From Candidatus Thiodiazotropha sp. (ex Epidulcina cf. delphinae) (lineage in GTDB: Bacteria > Pseudomonadota > Gammaproteobacteria > Chromatiales > Chromatiaceae): a stretch of 64,000 bases of DNA. A model generated the notes under the pieces. It ran no database searches, was not told the DNA's origin, and saw nothing but the letters and a program-made list of their open reading frames with translations. Below are positions 1 through 8,267 of this stretch, piece by piece (positions within the stretch are counted from its first letter, which is position 1; every line of letters begins with the position of its first letter). The stretch covers positions 1 to 64,000 of the forward strand of contig JAHXHS010000012.1 in assembly GCA_025656455.1 (NCBI GenBank). The letters are read 5' to 3'. The translations under genes and the position numbers were made by a program.

Positions 1-96
1 AAACAGGCCGGATATACGGAAGCAATCCTGTCCCTATCATCGACTGCACAAAGGCTTGCAAAATGGGAGGAGACCATATACGGGTTAATATTGACC

Positions 97-741
97 CTAG
101 CCCGGATATTCAACCGTCAGAATCGAACACCCCCGGGATGTTTCACGATACTCGTGTCTGACAGTCGGATACCTGGCCTGCCATAAGGCCACGATCTCCC
201 GTTCATCCGGTCTGGCCGCATCGTCGAGATAGATCCTGCATCCCTCGGAGAGTCTCGAATAACAGACGGGCAACGCCGGATAGCGCGAGTGCTTCTGAAT
301 AAAGCCGGACGGCCCATCGATGACCAGCATATCGATCCCTTTTTCAGGAATCTTATCAATGGCATACCAGGCATACTCAGCGCCGTCCAGCATCGATCTT
401 CGCAGCGGCGCATGAATCACAGAGGCGTATCGGCCGAGCCCGTAACGGTCGATATAGGCGCGAGTGTTGTCGGCATACTGCTCACCATCTTCGAGGCTGA
501 CCACACGCCCCCGCCCGTTCATCTGGCAGCAGCGCGCCAGCATCAGGGTGGTCAAGCCGCTGCTGCACTCCAGGACCAGGGACGGTCTGGCGCTCAGGCA
601 GGCATCGACAATGATCTGAATAAAATCGCCCCCCGCGGACCAGTCGGGCGTATACGGAATACCGTCATTCAGCTCCAATTGCGCTTGCAGGGATTCGTAC
701 TCTTCCAATCCGGCCTCACTGGTTATTAACCCGGCAACCAA
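97..741 (-). CDS. class I SAM-dependent methyltransferase-like protein, 5' end uncertain
   Basis: A frame of about 214 codons resembles small O-methyltransferase/class I methyltransferases. It has a Rossmann-type glycine segment around residues 55-65 (LVLECSSGLTTLML), an acidic strand end (VVSLEDGEQY) near residue 83 and a later DMLVIDGPSG strand where catechol-O-methyltransferase-like enzymes place acidic residues. The substrate cannot be inferred. No ATG lies near the 5' end; the only upstream start is a TTG at 741, inside a TTAACCCG palindrome (725-756). The repeat may have replaced the original start region, so the N-terminus is doubtful. It stands alone, divergent from the ABC importer genes. 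Confidence 0.6.
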   Translation of the reverse strand: MVAGLITSEAGLEEYESLQAQLELNDGIPYTPDWSAGGDFIQIIVDACLSARPSLVLECSSGLTTLMLARCCQMNGRGRVVSLEDGEQYADNTRAYIDRYGLGRYASVIHAPLRRSMLDGAEYAWYAIDKIPEKGIDMLVIDGPSGFIQKHSRYPALPVCYSRLSEGCRIYLDDAARPDEREIVALWQARYPTVRHEYRETSRGCSILTVEYPG

Positions 742-756
742 GTATGTCGGGTTAAT
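725..756. repeat. short TTAACCCG palindrome at a gene start
   Basis: TTAACCCG at 726-733 is matched by CGGGTTAA at 748-755. The same half-sites recur at 6432, 9842-9858, 12815-12866 and 41269, always outside or at the edge of genes. Here it covers the apparent start of the minus-strand methyltransferase-like gene. Confidence 0.55.
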
Positions 757-918
757 AATCGCCCGTAACGGATACCATTCGAGTGTTCATCGGATCATAA
801 TTCAAAATCCAATGCCCTGCATAGGGTCCGTTCAGAAACAACGGCGTTCGTCATCCCGGTAGCCTGGGCGGAAAAATCGTTATAAGTTGTACGAAAACGG
901 CAAAACAGGAACGCGAAC

Positions 919-2265
919 ATGCGTCTCAGGAAAACGCTTTGGGTCGATCCGGTCAGGCCATTCACATTCGTCCCGGTTCTGCGCATGCTCCTTTGCATAG
1001 CGTTGGCGGCGACGCTGTACGGGTGTGAAAACAGTGGCACCACTCAGGCGGATGTCGCCAAGCTGACGGTCTGGGCTCATGCCGGCCAGGAGAGCGAACG
1101 CGCCACCCTGCAGGCGCAGGCGAGCCGGTTTAACAATACCCATCCCGATCTTGAGATCCAGCTCACCCTGATCCCCGAGGGAAGCTACAACGCCCAGGTA
1201 CAGGCCGCGGCGGTGGCCGGGGAGTTGCCGGACATCCTAGAGCTGGACGGACCGTTTCTCTACGCTTATGCCTGGCAGGGACACTTACGCCCCCTTGACG
1301 ATCTGCTGAGCGATGCGCTGCGCGCCGACCTGCTCCCCTCGATCATCCAGCAGGGCCTTTATCAGGACCGCCTGTGGTCGGTGGCCGTGTTCGATTCCGG
1401 CCTCGGACTCTATGCCGACCGCGCCAAGCTGCTACAAGCCGGGATACGCATTCCCACCCTGGAAAACCCATGGAAAGAGGATGAGTTCGAGGAAATACTG
1501 CAGCGTCTGGCACGACAGGACCCGGACGGACAGGTACTCGATCTCAAGCTCAACTATGCCGGAGAGTGGTACACCTACGGATTGTCGCCACTGATTCAAT
1601 CAGCCGGGGGCGATCTCATCGACCGTCGAGGCTACGCCAGCGCCGACGGCGTTCTCAACGGCCCGCAAACCGTGGCGATGATGACGACCCTGCAAAACTG
1701 GATCCAAGACAACAGAATCGATCCCAATATCGACGATGCGGCCTTTGTCACCCACCGCGTGGCGTTGGCGGTCGGCGGCCATTGGAACTACCGCCGTTAT
1801 CATGCCAGCCTGGGCAACGACCTGTTACTGCTGCCCCTGCCCGACTTTGGCCGGGGCAGCAAGACCGGACAGGGCTCCTGGTGTTGGGCCGTCACGGCCG
1901 GCAGCCGGCAAACCAAGGCGGCATCCAGGTTCCTCACCTTTTTGCTCGACAGCGATGAGGTGCTCTCCATGACGAATGCCAACGGCGCTGTCCCCGCCAC
2001 ACGCTCCGCCATCTCCCGCTCGCCTCTCTACCGCCCCGGCGGGCCGCTGCACCTCTTCGTCAAGCAGCTCGAAGGCGGCCATGCGGTGCCACGCCCTCGC
2101 ACCCCGGCCTATCCACTGATCACAGCAGAGTTCCAACAGGTCCTGGACCGCATCCGTAGCGGAGGCGATGTGCGGGCGACACTCGATAAGGCGGTGCAGG
2201 CGATCGATAGAGAGATCGAGGACAACCGTAGTTACCCGACGATACTGCCCTCCCATGAGCCCTAG
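919..2265 (+). CDS. carbohydrate-type ABC transporter substrate-binding lipoprotein
   Basis: This 448-residue extracellular solute-binding protein is of the maltose/glycerol-3-phosphate family (family 1). The N-terminus is hydrophobic and ends in a lipobox (LYGC, Cys36), so the mature protein should be lipid-anchored facing the periplasm. After the anchor the sequence follows the family pattern: LTVWAHAGQESERATLQ, FNNTHPDLEIQLTLIPEG, then GELPDILELDGPFLYAYA. Three transporter genes follow on the same strand, two permeases and an ATPase, making a complete importer. The likely substrate is a sugar, polyol or glycerophosphodiester; no catabolic gene is nearby to narrow it. The TAG stop (2263-2265) lies inside the CTAG that begins an inverted-repeat element. 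Confidence 0.9.
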   Translation: MRLRKTLWVDPVRPFTFVPVLRMLLCIALAATLYGCENSGTTQADVAKLTVWAHAGQESERATLQAQASRFNNTHPDLEIQLTLIPEGSYNAQVQAAAVAGELPDILELDGPFLYAYAWQGHLRPLDDLLSDALRADLLPSIIQQGLYQDRLWSVAVFDSGLGLYADRAKLLQAGIRIPTLENPWKEDEFEEILQRLARQDPDGQVLDLKLNYAGEWYTYGLSPLIQSAGGDLIDRRGYASADGVLNGPQTVAMMTTLQNWIQDNRIDPNIDDAAFVTHRVALAVGGHWNYRRYHASLGNDLLLLPLPDFGRGSKTGQGSWCWAVTAGSRQTKAASRFLTFLLDSDEVLSMTNANGAVPATRSAISRSPLYRPGGPLHLFVKQLEGGHAVPRPRTPAYPLITAEFQQVLDRIRSGGDVRATLDKAVQAIDREIEDNRSYPTILPSHEP

Positions 2266-2494
2266 CCTGCATTTCTCTCACCCGTTCGTAGCGAGGCGGT
2301 TCAAGGGTGCGTCATGGCTGGCGTTGTGTCGGGCCAGCAAAGCTGTCCAAATCCGCTCCCGGCGGATTTGTCGCGACCGAGGGGCGCGCAGGCAGCCGAC
2401 CGACACTATGTTGAGCACCCCGACCGAGCGAACGCCAGACAGGGCGTGCCATTGGGCCGCCGCAGTAGGAGGGGGGGTGAGGAATGCAGGCTAG
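2262..2494. mobile_element. MITE-like element between ABC genes (CTAG-flanked, GCATTTCTC-type ends)
   Basis: The 226 bp between substrate-binding protein and permease begin CTAG-CCTGCATTTCTCTCACC and end with the imperfect inverse, GGTGAGGAATGCAGG-CTAG. The ends match those of the element at 56271-56520 (CCCGCATTTCTCACCAGG), and a half copy ends near 13757. The interior differs from the 56 kb copy, so family membership rests on the ends. The left CTAG provides the stop codon of the upstream gene. The right end contains the ribosome-binding region and the ATG at 2484 of the permease. Confidence 0.7.
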
Positions 2495-3374
2495 CGACCA
2501 GACCCCAACCGCTCTGATGCTGGCCATCCCTGCCTTGCTGGGACTGGCCTTGTTTATCCTGCTGCCCTTCCTGACCGCGTTGGCGCTGGCCTTCACCGAC
2601 CTGCGCCTGGGCTCACCGCTACCGGTGGAGCTGGTCGGTTTGGAGCAGTTCCGGCGCATCTTCAGCGATGCCGATTTCCTGCGCGCTCTGGCCAACAACC
2701 TGCTGTTCGCCGCTGTGGTGGTGCCCCTGCAGACTGCTCTTGCCCTGGCGCTGGCACTGCTGCTAAATCAGAGACTGCGAGGCACGGTGGTATTCCGCAC
2801 CCTGTTCTTCATGCCGGTGGTGTTTCCCATGTCCCTGGTGGCGGTGATCTGGACCCTGATCTACGCACCCGGCCCCAACGGCATGATGAACGCCCTGCTC
2901 ACCCTGCTGAGTTTCGGCTACTGGGAAGCGCACGACTTCCTCCGCGACCCGGTCCTGGCCCTGCCGGCGATCATGCTGCTCTCGATTTGGCAGGGAAGCG
3001 GATTCCAGATGGTGATCCTGCTCGCCGGTCTGCAGAGCATTCCACAGGAGCTCTATGAAGGGGCGGCCATGGATGGGGCCGGCCGCCGGCAACAGTTATT
3101 TCACATAACCCTGCCACAACTACGCAACCCGTTGATCTTCGTCATGCTGGTCACCACCATTCTCGCCTTTCGTCTGTTCGACCAAGTGCAGATCATGACC
3201 CGTGGCGGCCCTGACAACGCCACCACCACGGTGATGTATGAGACGGTAGAGGCCGTGTTCACCCGCCAGCAGGTGGCACGGGCCTGCGCCATGGCCGTGG
3301 TGTTCTTTCTCCTGGTGCTCGCCATCACCTGGCTGCAACGCCGGCTCGTTCGCCAACAGCGGGAGGTAACATGA
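2484..3374 (+). CDS. ABC transporter permease, MalF/UgpA type
   Basis: This 296-residue inner-membrane permease has about six hydrophobic segments and the conserved EAA cytoplasmic loop (YEGAAMDGAGRRQQLFHITL, near residues 193-212), which docks on the ATPase. It is the first of two permeases and overlaps the second by four bases (ATGA), so the two are translationally coupled. The ATG at 2484 and its purine-rich leader lie in the end of a MITE-like element. An alternative ATG at 2517 (MLAIPALLG) would remove the element-encoded residues. The family imports sugars or glycerol-3-phosphate; the substrate is unknown here. Confidence 0.9.
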   Translation: MQASDQTPTALMLAIPALLGLALFILLPFLTALALAFTDLRLGSPLPVELVGLEQFRRIFSDADFLRALANNLLFAAVVVPLQTALALALALLLNQRLRGTVVFRTLFFMPVVFPMSLVAVIWTLIYAPGPNGMMNALLTLLSFGYWEAHDFLRDPVLALPAIMLLSIWQGSGFQMVILLAGLQSIPQELYEGAAMDGAGRRQQLFHITLPQLRNPLIFVMLVTTILAFRLFDQVQIMTRGGPDNATTTVMYETVEAVFTRQQVARACAMAVVFFLLVLAITWLQRRLVRQQREVT

Positions 3375-4210
3375 AATCCACGACTCGCGCTCTCACTCAG
3401 CTACTCCTCTACTCCGCGCTTACCCTCCTTGCCCTGCTGTTCCTGGCCCCGCTGATGATCATGTTGATCGGCAGCCTGAAAGCGGACGCACGGGTGTTGG
3501 TGGAGGCAGGAACCCTGTCTGCCTTCCTGCCCGCGGAGGCATCGTTGCAGAACTATGCCGATGTGTTCAGACGCAGCGACTTCCTGCGCTTTTTTCTCAA
3601 TTCCGTGTTCATCACCGGCGCCATCGTCACCAGTGGCCTGCTGGTCAATTCGCTGGCCGCCTACGCCTTCGCCCGCCTGCAGTGGCGTGGACGAGACCTG
3701 CTGTTCAATCTGGTGCTGGCGCTGATGATCCTGCCCTTCGAGGCAATCGCTGTGCCGCTGTTCTACGGCGTTTCCATGCTCGGTCTGCGCGATACCTATC
3801 TTGCACAGATCCTGCCGTTCATCGCCAACGCCTTCTCCATCTATCTCTTCTACAGCTTCTTCATCGGCCTGCCCAAAGCGTTCGAGGAGGCAGCGCGTAT
3901 CGACGGCGCCGGCACCCTGCGGATCTTTTTCACCATCATCCTCCCCAATTCCAAACCGGTGTTCGCCAGTGTGGCGATCCTCTCCTTCCTCACCTGGTGG
4001 GGCTCTTACCTGTGGCCGCTGATGGTGACTATCGGTCCGTCCGTGCGTCCACTGCCGGTGGCCATCGCCGGCTTCTTCACCCTGCCGCCGCTGTTATGGG
4101 GGGATATCCTCGCCTTCGGCACGATGATGGTGGCGCCCGTGCTGGTGGTGTTTATCATGTTCCAGCGCTGGTTCGTGCGCGGTGTGGCGGCCTCGGCCAT
4201 CAAGGGATAG
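3371..4210 (+). CDS. ABC transporter permease, MalG/UgpE type
   Basis: This 279-residue second permease has an N-terminal membrane segment, a periplasmic loop (LQNYADVFRRSDFLRFF) and the EAA loop FEEAARIDGAGTLRIFFTII near residues 171-190. It ends with the usual QRWFVRGVAASAIKG tail of MalG-type proteins. It overlaps the upstream permease by four bases and lies three bases before the ATPase gene. It should form a heterodimeric channel with its neighbour. Confidence 0.92.
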   Translation: MKSTTRALTQLLLYSALTLLALLFLAPLMIMLIGSLKADARVLVEAGTLSAFLPAEASLQNYADVFRRSDFLRFFLNSVFITGAIVTSGLLVNSLAAYAFARLQWRGRDLLFNLVLALMILPFEAIAVPLFYGVSMLGLRDTYLAQILPFIANAFSIYLFYSFFIGLPKAFEEAARIDGAGTLRIFFTIILPNSKPVFASVAILSFLTWWGSYLWPLMVTIGPSVRPLPVAIAGFFTLPPLLWGDILAFGTMMVAPVLVVFIMFQRWFVRGVAASAIKG

Positions 4211-4213
4211 GGC

Positions 4214-5362
4214 ATGGCTTCAATCATCTTCGACAATGTCAGCAAGACCTACAGCGACGGCGTGGACGTTATCCGGCAACTCTGCCTGACGGTCGAGGAC
4301 GGCGAACTGCTGGTGCTGGTGGGGCCTTCAGGGTGCGGCAAGTCCACAGCCCTGCGCATGGTGGCGGGACTGGAGGCGATCAGCGCCGGCGAGATCCGCC
4401 TCGACGGCCAGGTGGTCAACGGCATACCGGCGCAACGACGCAACCTGGCGATGGTCTTCCAAAACTATGCCCTCTACCCCCACATGAGCGTACGCCGCAA
4501 TCTGGAGTTCCCGCTGCGGATGCGAAAATTGCCGGGACGTGAAATCAAACGGCGTGTGGAGAGGATCGCGGAGATGCTCGACCTCACCGCCCTGCTTGAG
4601 CGCAAACCCAAGGCTCTATCCGGCGGCCAGCGTCAACGGGTGGCGATGGGACGGGCCATTGTGCGCGACGCTGACGCTTTCCTCATGGACGAACCCCTCT
4701 CCAACCTCGACGCCAAACTCCGGGTGCAGATCCGCACCGAGATCGCCACCCTCCAAACCCGTCTCGGCGTCACCACCCTCTATGTCACCCACGATCAGGT
4801 AGAGGCCATGACCCTGGGCCAGCGGGTAGCGGTGCTAAGAGAGGGACGCTTGCAGCAGGTGGCTCCGCCCGGGGAACTCTATCGACGGCCGGCTAACATC
4901 TTCGTTGCCGGGTTTATAGGGAGTCCGGGAATGAATCTGCTGCGCGGGACCATGGAGGAGAAGGATGGCAATCCTGTGCTGCGCCTCGGACCGAACCGGT
5001 TGATACTGCCGGAACAGGTGCTTACCGAACATCCGGGTCTGCAAACGCGGCCCGGCGAGTCGTTGTTGATCGGCATCCGCCCCGAAGCCATCCGCTTGGC
5101 CGATGACCTGGCTGAGCACAGTCTGCCGGCACGGGTGCATGCTGTCGAGTCGTTGGGACATGAGACCATCCTCCATCTCGCCACCGATTTGGCCAGCATC
5201 GCCAGCGACGCCACTGACCCCGCAGCATCCACCGACCCCGCCCCGCCCCTGATCGCAGTCCTACCCGGCCAGCATAGATTCCGACCGGGCGATACGTTGC
5301 AGCTTGGCATTGACATCGACGGCCTACGCTTGTTCGACATGAGCGGGAACGCCGTCGGATAA
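4214..5362 (+). CDS. ABC transporter ATP-binding protein, MalK/UgpC type
   Basis: This 382-residue ATPase drives the importer. Walker A is GPSGCGKST (about residues 37-45), the Q-loop is VFQNYALYPHM, the signature is LSGGQRQRVAMGRAI and Walker B runs into AFLMDEPLSNLDAKLR. A switch histidine follows in YVTHDQVEAM. The C-terminal 140 residues form the OB-fold (TOBE) extension of MalK-like proteins, including IGIRPEAIRL. The C-terminal part has a low-complexity Ala/Asp/Pro stretch around residues 335-345. It closes the ABC cluster. Confidence 0.93.
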   Translation: MASIIFDNVSKTYSDGVDVIRQLCLTVEDGELLVLVGPSGCGKSTALRMVAGLEAISAGEIRLDGQVVNGIPAQRRNLAMVFQNYALYPHMSVRRNLEFPLRMRKLPGREIKRRVERIAEMLDLTALLERKPKALSGGQRQRVAMGRAIVRDADAFLMDEPLSNLDAKLRVQIRTEIATLQTRLGVTTLYVTHDQVEAMTLGQRVAVLREGRLQQVAPPGELYRRPANIFVAGFIGSPGMNLLRGTMEEKDGNPVLRLGPNRLILPEQVLTEHPGLQTRPGESLLIGIRPEAIRLADDLAEHSLPARVHAVESLGHETILHLATDLASIASDATDPAASTDPAPPLIAVLPGQHRFRPGDTLQLGIDIDGLRLFDMSGNAVG

Positions 5363-5991
5363 AACAGATGGCTGTGTACTATTATTGGCTCTTCCCCTGA
5401 TCGGGTGGGTAGATCCTACCAATCGCAACAATTCAGTTCGCCGACTCAGGATTGATTGTCCGCGAATAAACGCAAATCAACGCGAATGCGAATTTCCCAT
5501 CCTGCACGACGCCTTGATGGTTTTCAATCACTGGCCAGGCATGCACTATTTCTCTCACCAAGCTCGCTAAGTACGCCAAGAAGGCATTGTCTGGGAATCC
5601 TTTGCGGGCTTTGCGATCTTTGCGAGAGTCTCTTTTCGTCGTAGGGTCTCAGCGAGGTATCAGTATCGAGCTCCCCGCCTGGACCGGCCACCCGGCTGTA
5701 CGCCGGCACGCCGCCAAAGGAGGTGATTGACGGGTTCAGCGCCACTCAGTAGAGCGTCCCTCTCATCACCCATTCAAATCCCAGGTAATTTTGAATGGAT
5801 GTCTGTTTAGAGTTTTGTTTAGAGTTTAGGCTTGGTTAGATAAATTCGTGGGTATCCTTGAATGATAAATGCCACTAACCTATTGAAATATATTCATAAT
5901 ACTGGGGTTATTAGGCGCATTTTTTTCGAGGGCCAGTTCTGAATACAGGACGCCGCCTGAGTAACAGACCCATTGATATCGTGTGACTACG

Positions 5992-6268
5992 TCATTCCGG
6001 CGAATGCCGGAATCCAGAGAATATGGCAGGGAGGCGGGGTATGGAACGACAGCCGTGCGTGTACCTATTAGCCAGCAAACGAAATGGAAGGAAAAGACGA
6101 TTGAAGTGCTGAACCCACGCTGGCGGGATTTGTATCCGGAGCTAATCTAACGAGAAGTGTTTTTTTGCATGACAAACGGTCGATAATCACGGAGCATCTG
6201 GATTCCATCCTTAGGTCCGTAAACGGTGCATCCATGCACCACTTCTCCGGCATCCGCCGGAATGACGG
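5992..6268. repeat. region bounded by CATTCCGG...CCGGAATG palindromes
   Basis: TCATTCCGGCGAATGCCGG at about 5993 is matched by CCGGCATCCGCCGGAATGA near 6248-6266. The right-hand 70 bp (from TGGATTCCATCC) are repeated with few changes at about 58935-59005. This resembles the widespread short palindromes with ATTCC...GGAAT ends in proteobacterial intergenic DNA. Confidence 0.5.
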
Positions 6269-6320
6269 GATCAGGGAAGTTTGCCCACGAATTTTCCTGA
6301 AGAGCCGAGTTTAGAAACCC

Positions 6321-6391
6321 GTAGGTCACGTTGCGCAGCTACGTGACACCCCCATTGAGTCAGCTAGCCGCTCCGCGTCAACCTGACCTAC
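6321..6391. repeat. REP pair (BIME-like), 71 bp
   Basis: A 71 bp unit begins with GTAG and ends with CTAC. It contains two hairpins head to head: GTCACGT...ACGTGAC and a second with GTCA/TGAC ends. Each hairpin has GTAG at its outer 5' side, the hallmark of REP sequences mobilised by RAYT proteins. Other copies are 17429-17499, 29974-30044 and 58825-58895, all exactly 71 bp. Confidence 0.75.
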
Positions 6392-6425
6392 GACTTTTTT
6401 CACCCACTCGAATTGGGGAAGAGCC

Positions 6426-6890
6426 CTATTATTAACCCGGCACCCTAAAAGGTTGCGTTCAGCCGCTGTGTGCCTGCCTACAGCTTGCGCATCAAAACGC
6501 CGCTGTAGTACTTCCACAGCAAGTTTTGATAACGTCGTCTGTAAGCAGGCACACAGCGGCCTGTCTTAAGAAAATTAAAATGTTAGGGGCTTCGAGCCTG
6601 CCCTTGCTCGGCGTTGTGGCTTTCGCATACCCCAAAAACATAAATGGTTTCTTCCTTCAGCAAGACAAAAGGGGAGGAGACGTATCAACCCGTGAATGAT
6701 GACCCTGTCTTGCATACCAAAAAATATCGACTACCGTTAACTTGTGACAGGAAAAACATTTCTGTTGCAATAACAAAATATTAGAGATTCCCCTGGTGCT
6801 TTTTCAGGGTGATGCGCCTTTAGAACACAATTCAATTTCGACCACACAATACAGCGACTGCGGCTTCCCACAAACCTGGAGGGGAATCTA
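6426..6890. other. intergenic region upstream of the octahaem cytochrome
   Basis: No gene is seen. TTAACCCG occurs at 6432, followed by GGTTGCGTTCAG as at 41283. A long inverted repeat (CCGCTGTGTGCCTGC near 6462 with GCAGGCACACAGCGG near 6545) can form a strong hairpin. The last 100 bp before the cytochrome gene are AT-rich and end with a good ribosome-binding site (GGAGGGGAATCTA before ATG 6891). I found no FNR-type site. Confidence 0.45.
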
Positions 6891-8156
6891 ATGGCCATTC
6901 ATCAGTTCGTGACTTCCCTATCGGCAATCCTACTCTTCATCGGCGGTGGCACTGCCGCCCTGAGTGATACGCAACTCGATTCGAAGAAGCTCCTCTCCCA
7001 ACCCAAAACCTATGTGGGATCAGAGGTATGCCGGACCTGCCACTTGGAACATTACGATGCCTGGAAACGGACTCTACATAGCCGCATGCTTCAGGACGCC
7101 CGGACCAACAAGGATGTGATCATCACCGATATCGATGCGGAAATCATCAAGGCTGACCTGAAGAAAATCGAGAAAAAACTCAAGGTGCCGATCGAAGATT
7201 TCCACATCCTCAAGGCCGAAGACGTCAAATACACCATCGGCAGCCAGTGGAAGCAACGCTATCTGATAGAGCGGGACGGCACCCTGTTCATCGCGCCGAC
7301 TCAGTTCAATGCCGAGACCGGCCGCTGGGTCAATTACCACGAGCACGACTGGCAAAAACGCCCCTGGCTTAAAAAGTGCGGCGGCTGCCATGCCACCGGC
7401 GTGGACCTGGAACGGAACAGCTTTACCGAACCCGCCATCGGATGCGAGGCCTGCCACGGGCCTGGTTCCCATCATGCGGTCCTGCCCAAGACCGAGATTT
7501 TCAAGAAACGCGCCACCATCATCAATCCGTCCAAACTGACGCCCGGTGTTGCCGTGCAGATATGCGGCGCCTGCCACAACCGCGGCAAGTCAACCAAAGT
7601 CAAGGGCTCCAGCTGGCCGGTCGGCTACAGGCCCGGCAAGGCGCTTACAACCTATTACCGATCGACCTCTTTCGCGGCGGGGGACACCAAACATGTGTAT
7701 GCCAATGAGTTCTCCAAGGGACATCACCAACAGTACATCGACTGGAAGCAATCGGCCCATTACCGGGAGGGGGTAACCTGCCTCTCCTGCCATTTCGTCC
7801 ACAAGCTGGGCAACCCGGTGGTGAGAGGGCAGACGTTGGAGCGCTCCGGGGACAATACCTGCCTGAGTTGCCATACCATGATCAACAGGGTCGGCGCTCA
7901 TTCGATTCACTCATCGGCCAAGTGCGTGGCGTGCCACATGCCCCGGATCGCCAAGAGCGCGGAATCCGGTGACATCCACAGCCATGTCTTCGTCGCCCTG
8001 CTGCCCGAGGACACCCTGAAAAACCCAAAGATTCCCAACTCCTGTCAGACCTGTCACAAGCATAAAGACGAGGATCTGAAAGAACTGCAGCAGCGCTATG
8101 ACGAACTAACCACGCGAGACAAGCCGGTGGCAACCGCAACCAAGACCGATAGCTAA
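6891..8156 (+). CDS. octahaem c-type cytochrome, exported
   Basis: This 421-residue protein has a signal peptide (about residues 1-25) and eight CXXCH haem sites: CRTCH 47, CGGCH 163, CEACH 185, CGACH 225, CLSCH 297, CLSCH 324, CVACH 345 and CQTCH 385. Motifs such as CEACHGPGSHH and CVACHMPR are typical of the cytochrome c554/multihaem family. There is no CXXCK site, so it is not NrfA. A trihaem anchored cytochrome and a cytochrome b follow closely, which suggests a periplasmic reductase or oxidase, or an electron-transfer subunit linked to the quinone pool. The substrate is unknown. The 110-residue gap between haems 1 and 2 may hold a non-haem domain. Confidence 0.88.
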   Translation: MAIHQFVTSLSAILLFIGGGTAALSDTQLDSKKLLSQPKTYVGSEVCRTCHLEHYDAWKRTLHSRMLQDARTNKDVIITDIDAEIIKADLKKIEKKLKVPIEDFHILKAEDVKYTIGSQWKQRYLIERDGTLFIAPTQFNAETGRWVNYHEHDWQKRPWLKKCGGCHATGVDLERNSFTEPAIGCEACHGPGSHHAVLPKTEIFKKRATIINPSKLTPGVAVQICGACHNRGKSTKVKGSSWPVGYRPGKALTTYYRSTSFAAGDTKHVYANEFSKGHHQQYIDWKQSAHYREGVTCLSCHFVHKLGNPVVRGQTLERSGDNTCLSCHTMINRVGAHSIHSSAKCVACHMPRIAKSAESGDIHSHVFVALLPEDTLKNPKIPNSCQTCHKHKDEDLKELQQRYDELTTRDKPVATATKTDS

Positions 8157-8238
8157 AACGCCAAGATCGCAAAGCTATTACTGATTATTTTTTTACCGTA
8201 TTTATTTTTCCTTGGCGATCTTTGCGTCTTTGCGAGAG
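8157..8238. repeat. CGCAAAG-type inverted repeat
   Basis: CGCCAAGATCGCAAAG is followed by a T-rich loop and then CTTTGCGTCTTTGCGAGAG. The repeat starts right after the stop codon of the octahaem cytochrome. It is one of at least eight copies in the window. As RNA it would fold into a long stem. Confidence 0.65.
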
Positions 8239-8267
8239 AAACTGTACCCGGAGCGGAGGCTAGGGCC

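Larger units (their letters stand above)
5387..6425. repeat. composite repeat with GGCTCTTCCCC ends (copy A), no genes
   Basis: This 1.04 kb non-coding block starts with GGCTCTTCCCCTGATCGGGT and ends with the inverse (CGAATTGGGGAAGAGCC). Copy B at 17214-17533 is a 320 bp version with the same ends, and a partial inverted copy C lies at 29974-30449. Relative to B, copy A carries an extra 202 bp starting at 5504, bounded by direct GCACG repeats (5504-5508 and 5706-5710). It also holds an AT-rich filler, a CATTCCGG-type palindrome region and a REP pair. A CGCAAAG-type inverted repeat sits at about 5551-5633. No reading frame here looks like a gene. Confidence 0.7.

Noticed and set aside
1..183. 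Plus-strand frame open from base 1, possibly the tail of a gene entering the window
   Set aside because: It overlaps the minus-strand methyltransferase-like gene for most of its length, has no recognisable family sequence and could be chance.
5993..6020. Short palindromes such as TCATTCCGGCGAATGCCGG as possible CRISPR repeats
   Set aside because: They are isolated, not in regularly spaced arrays, and no cas genes are present.
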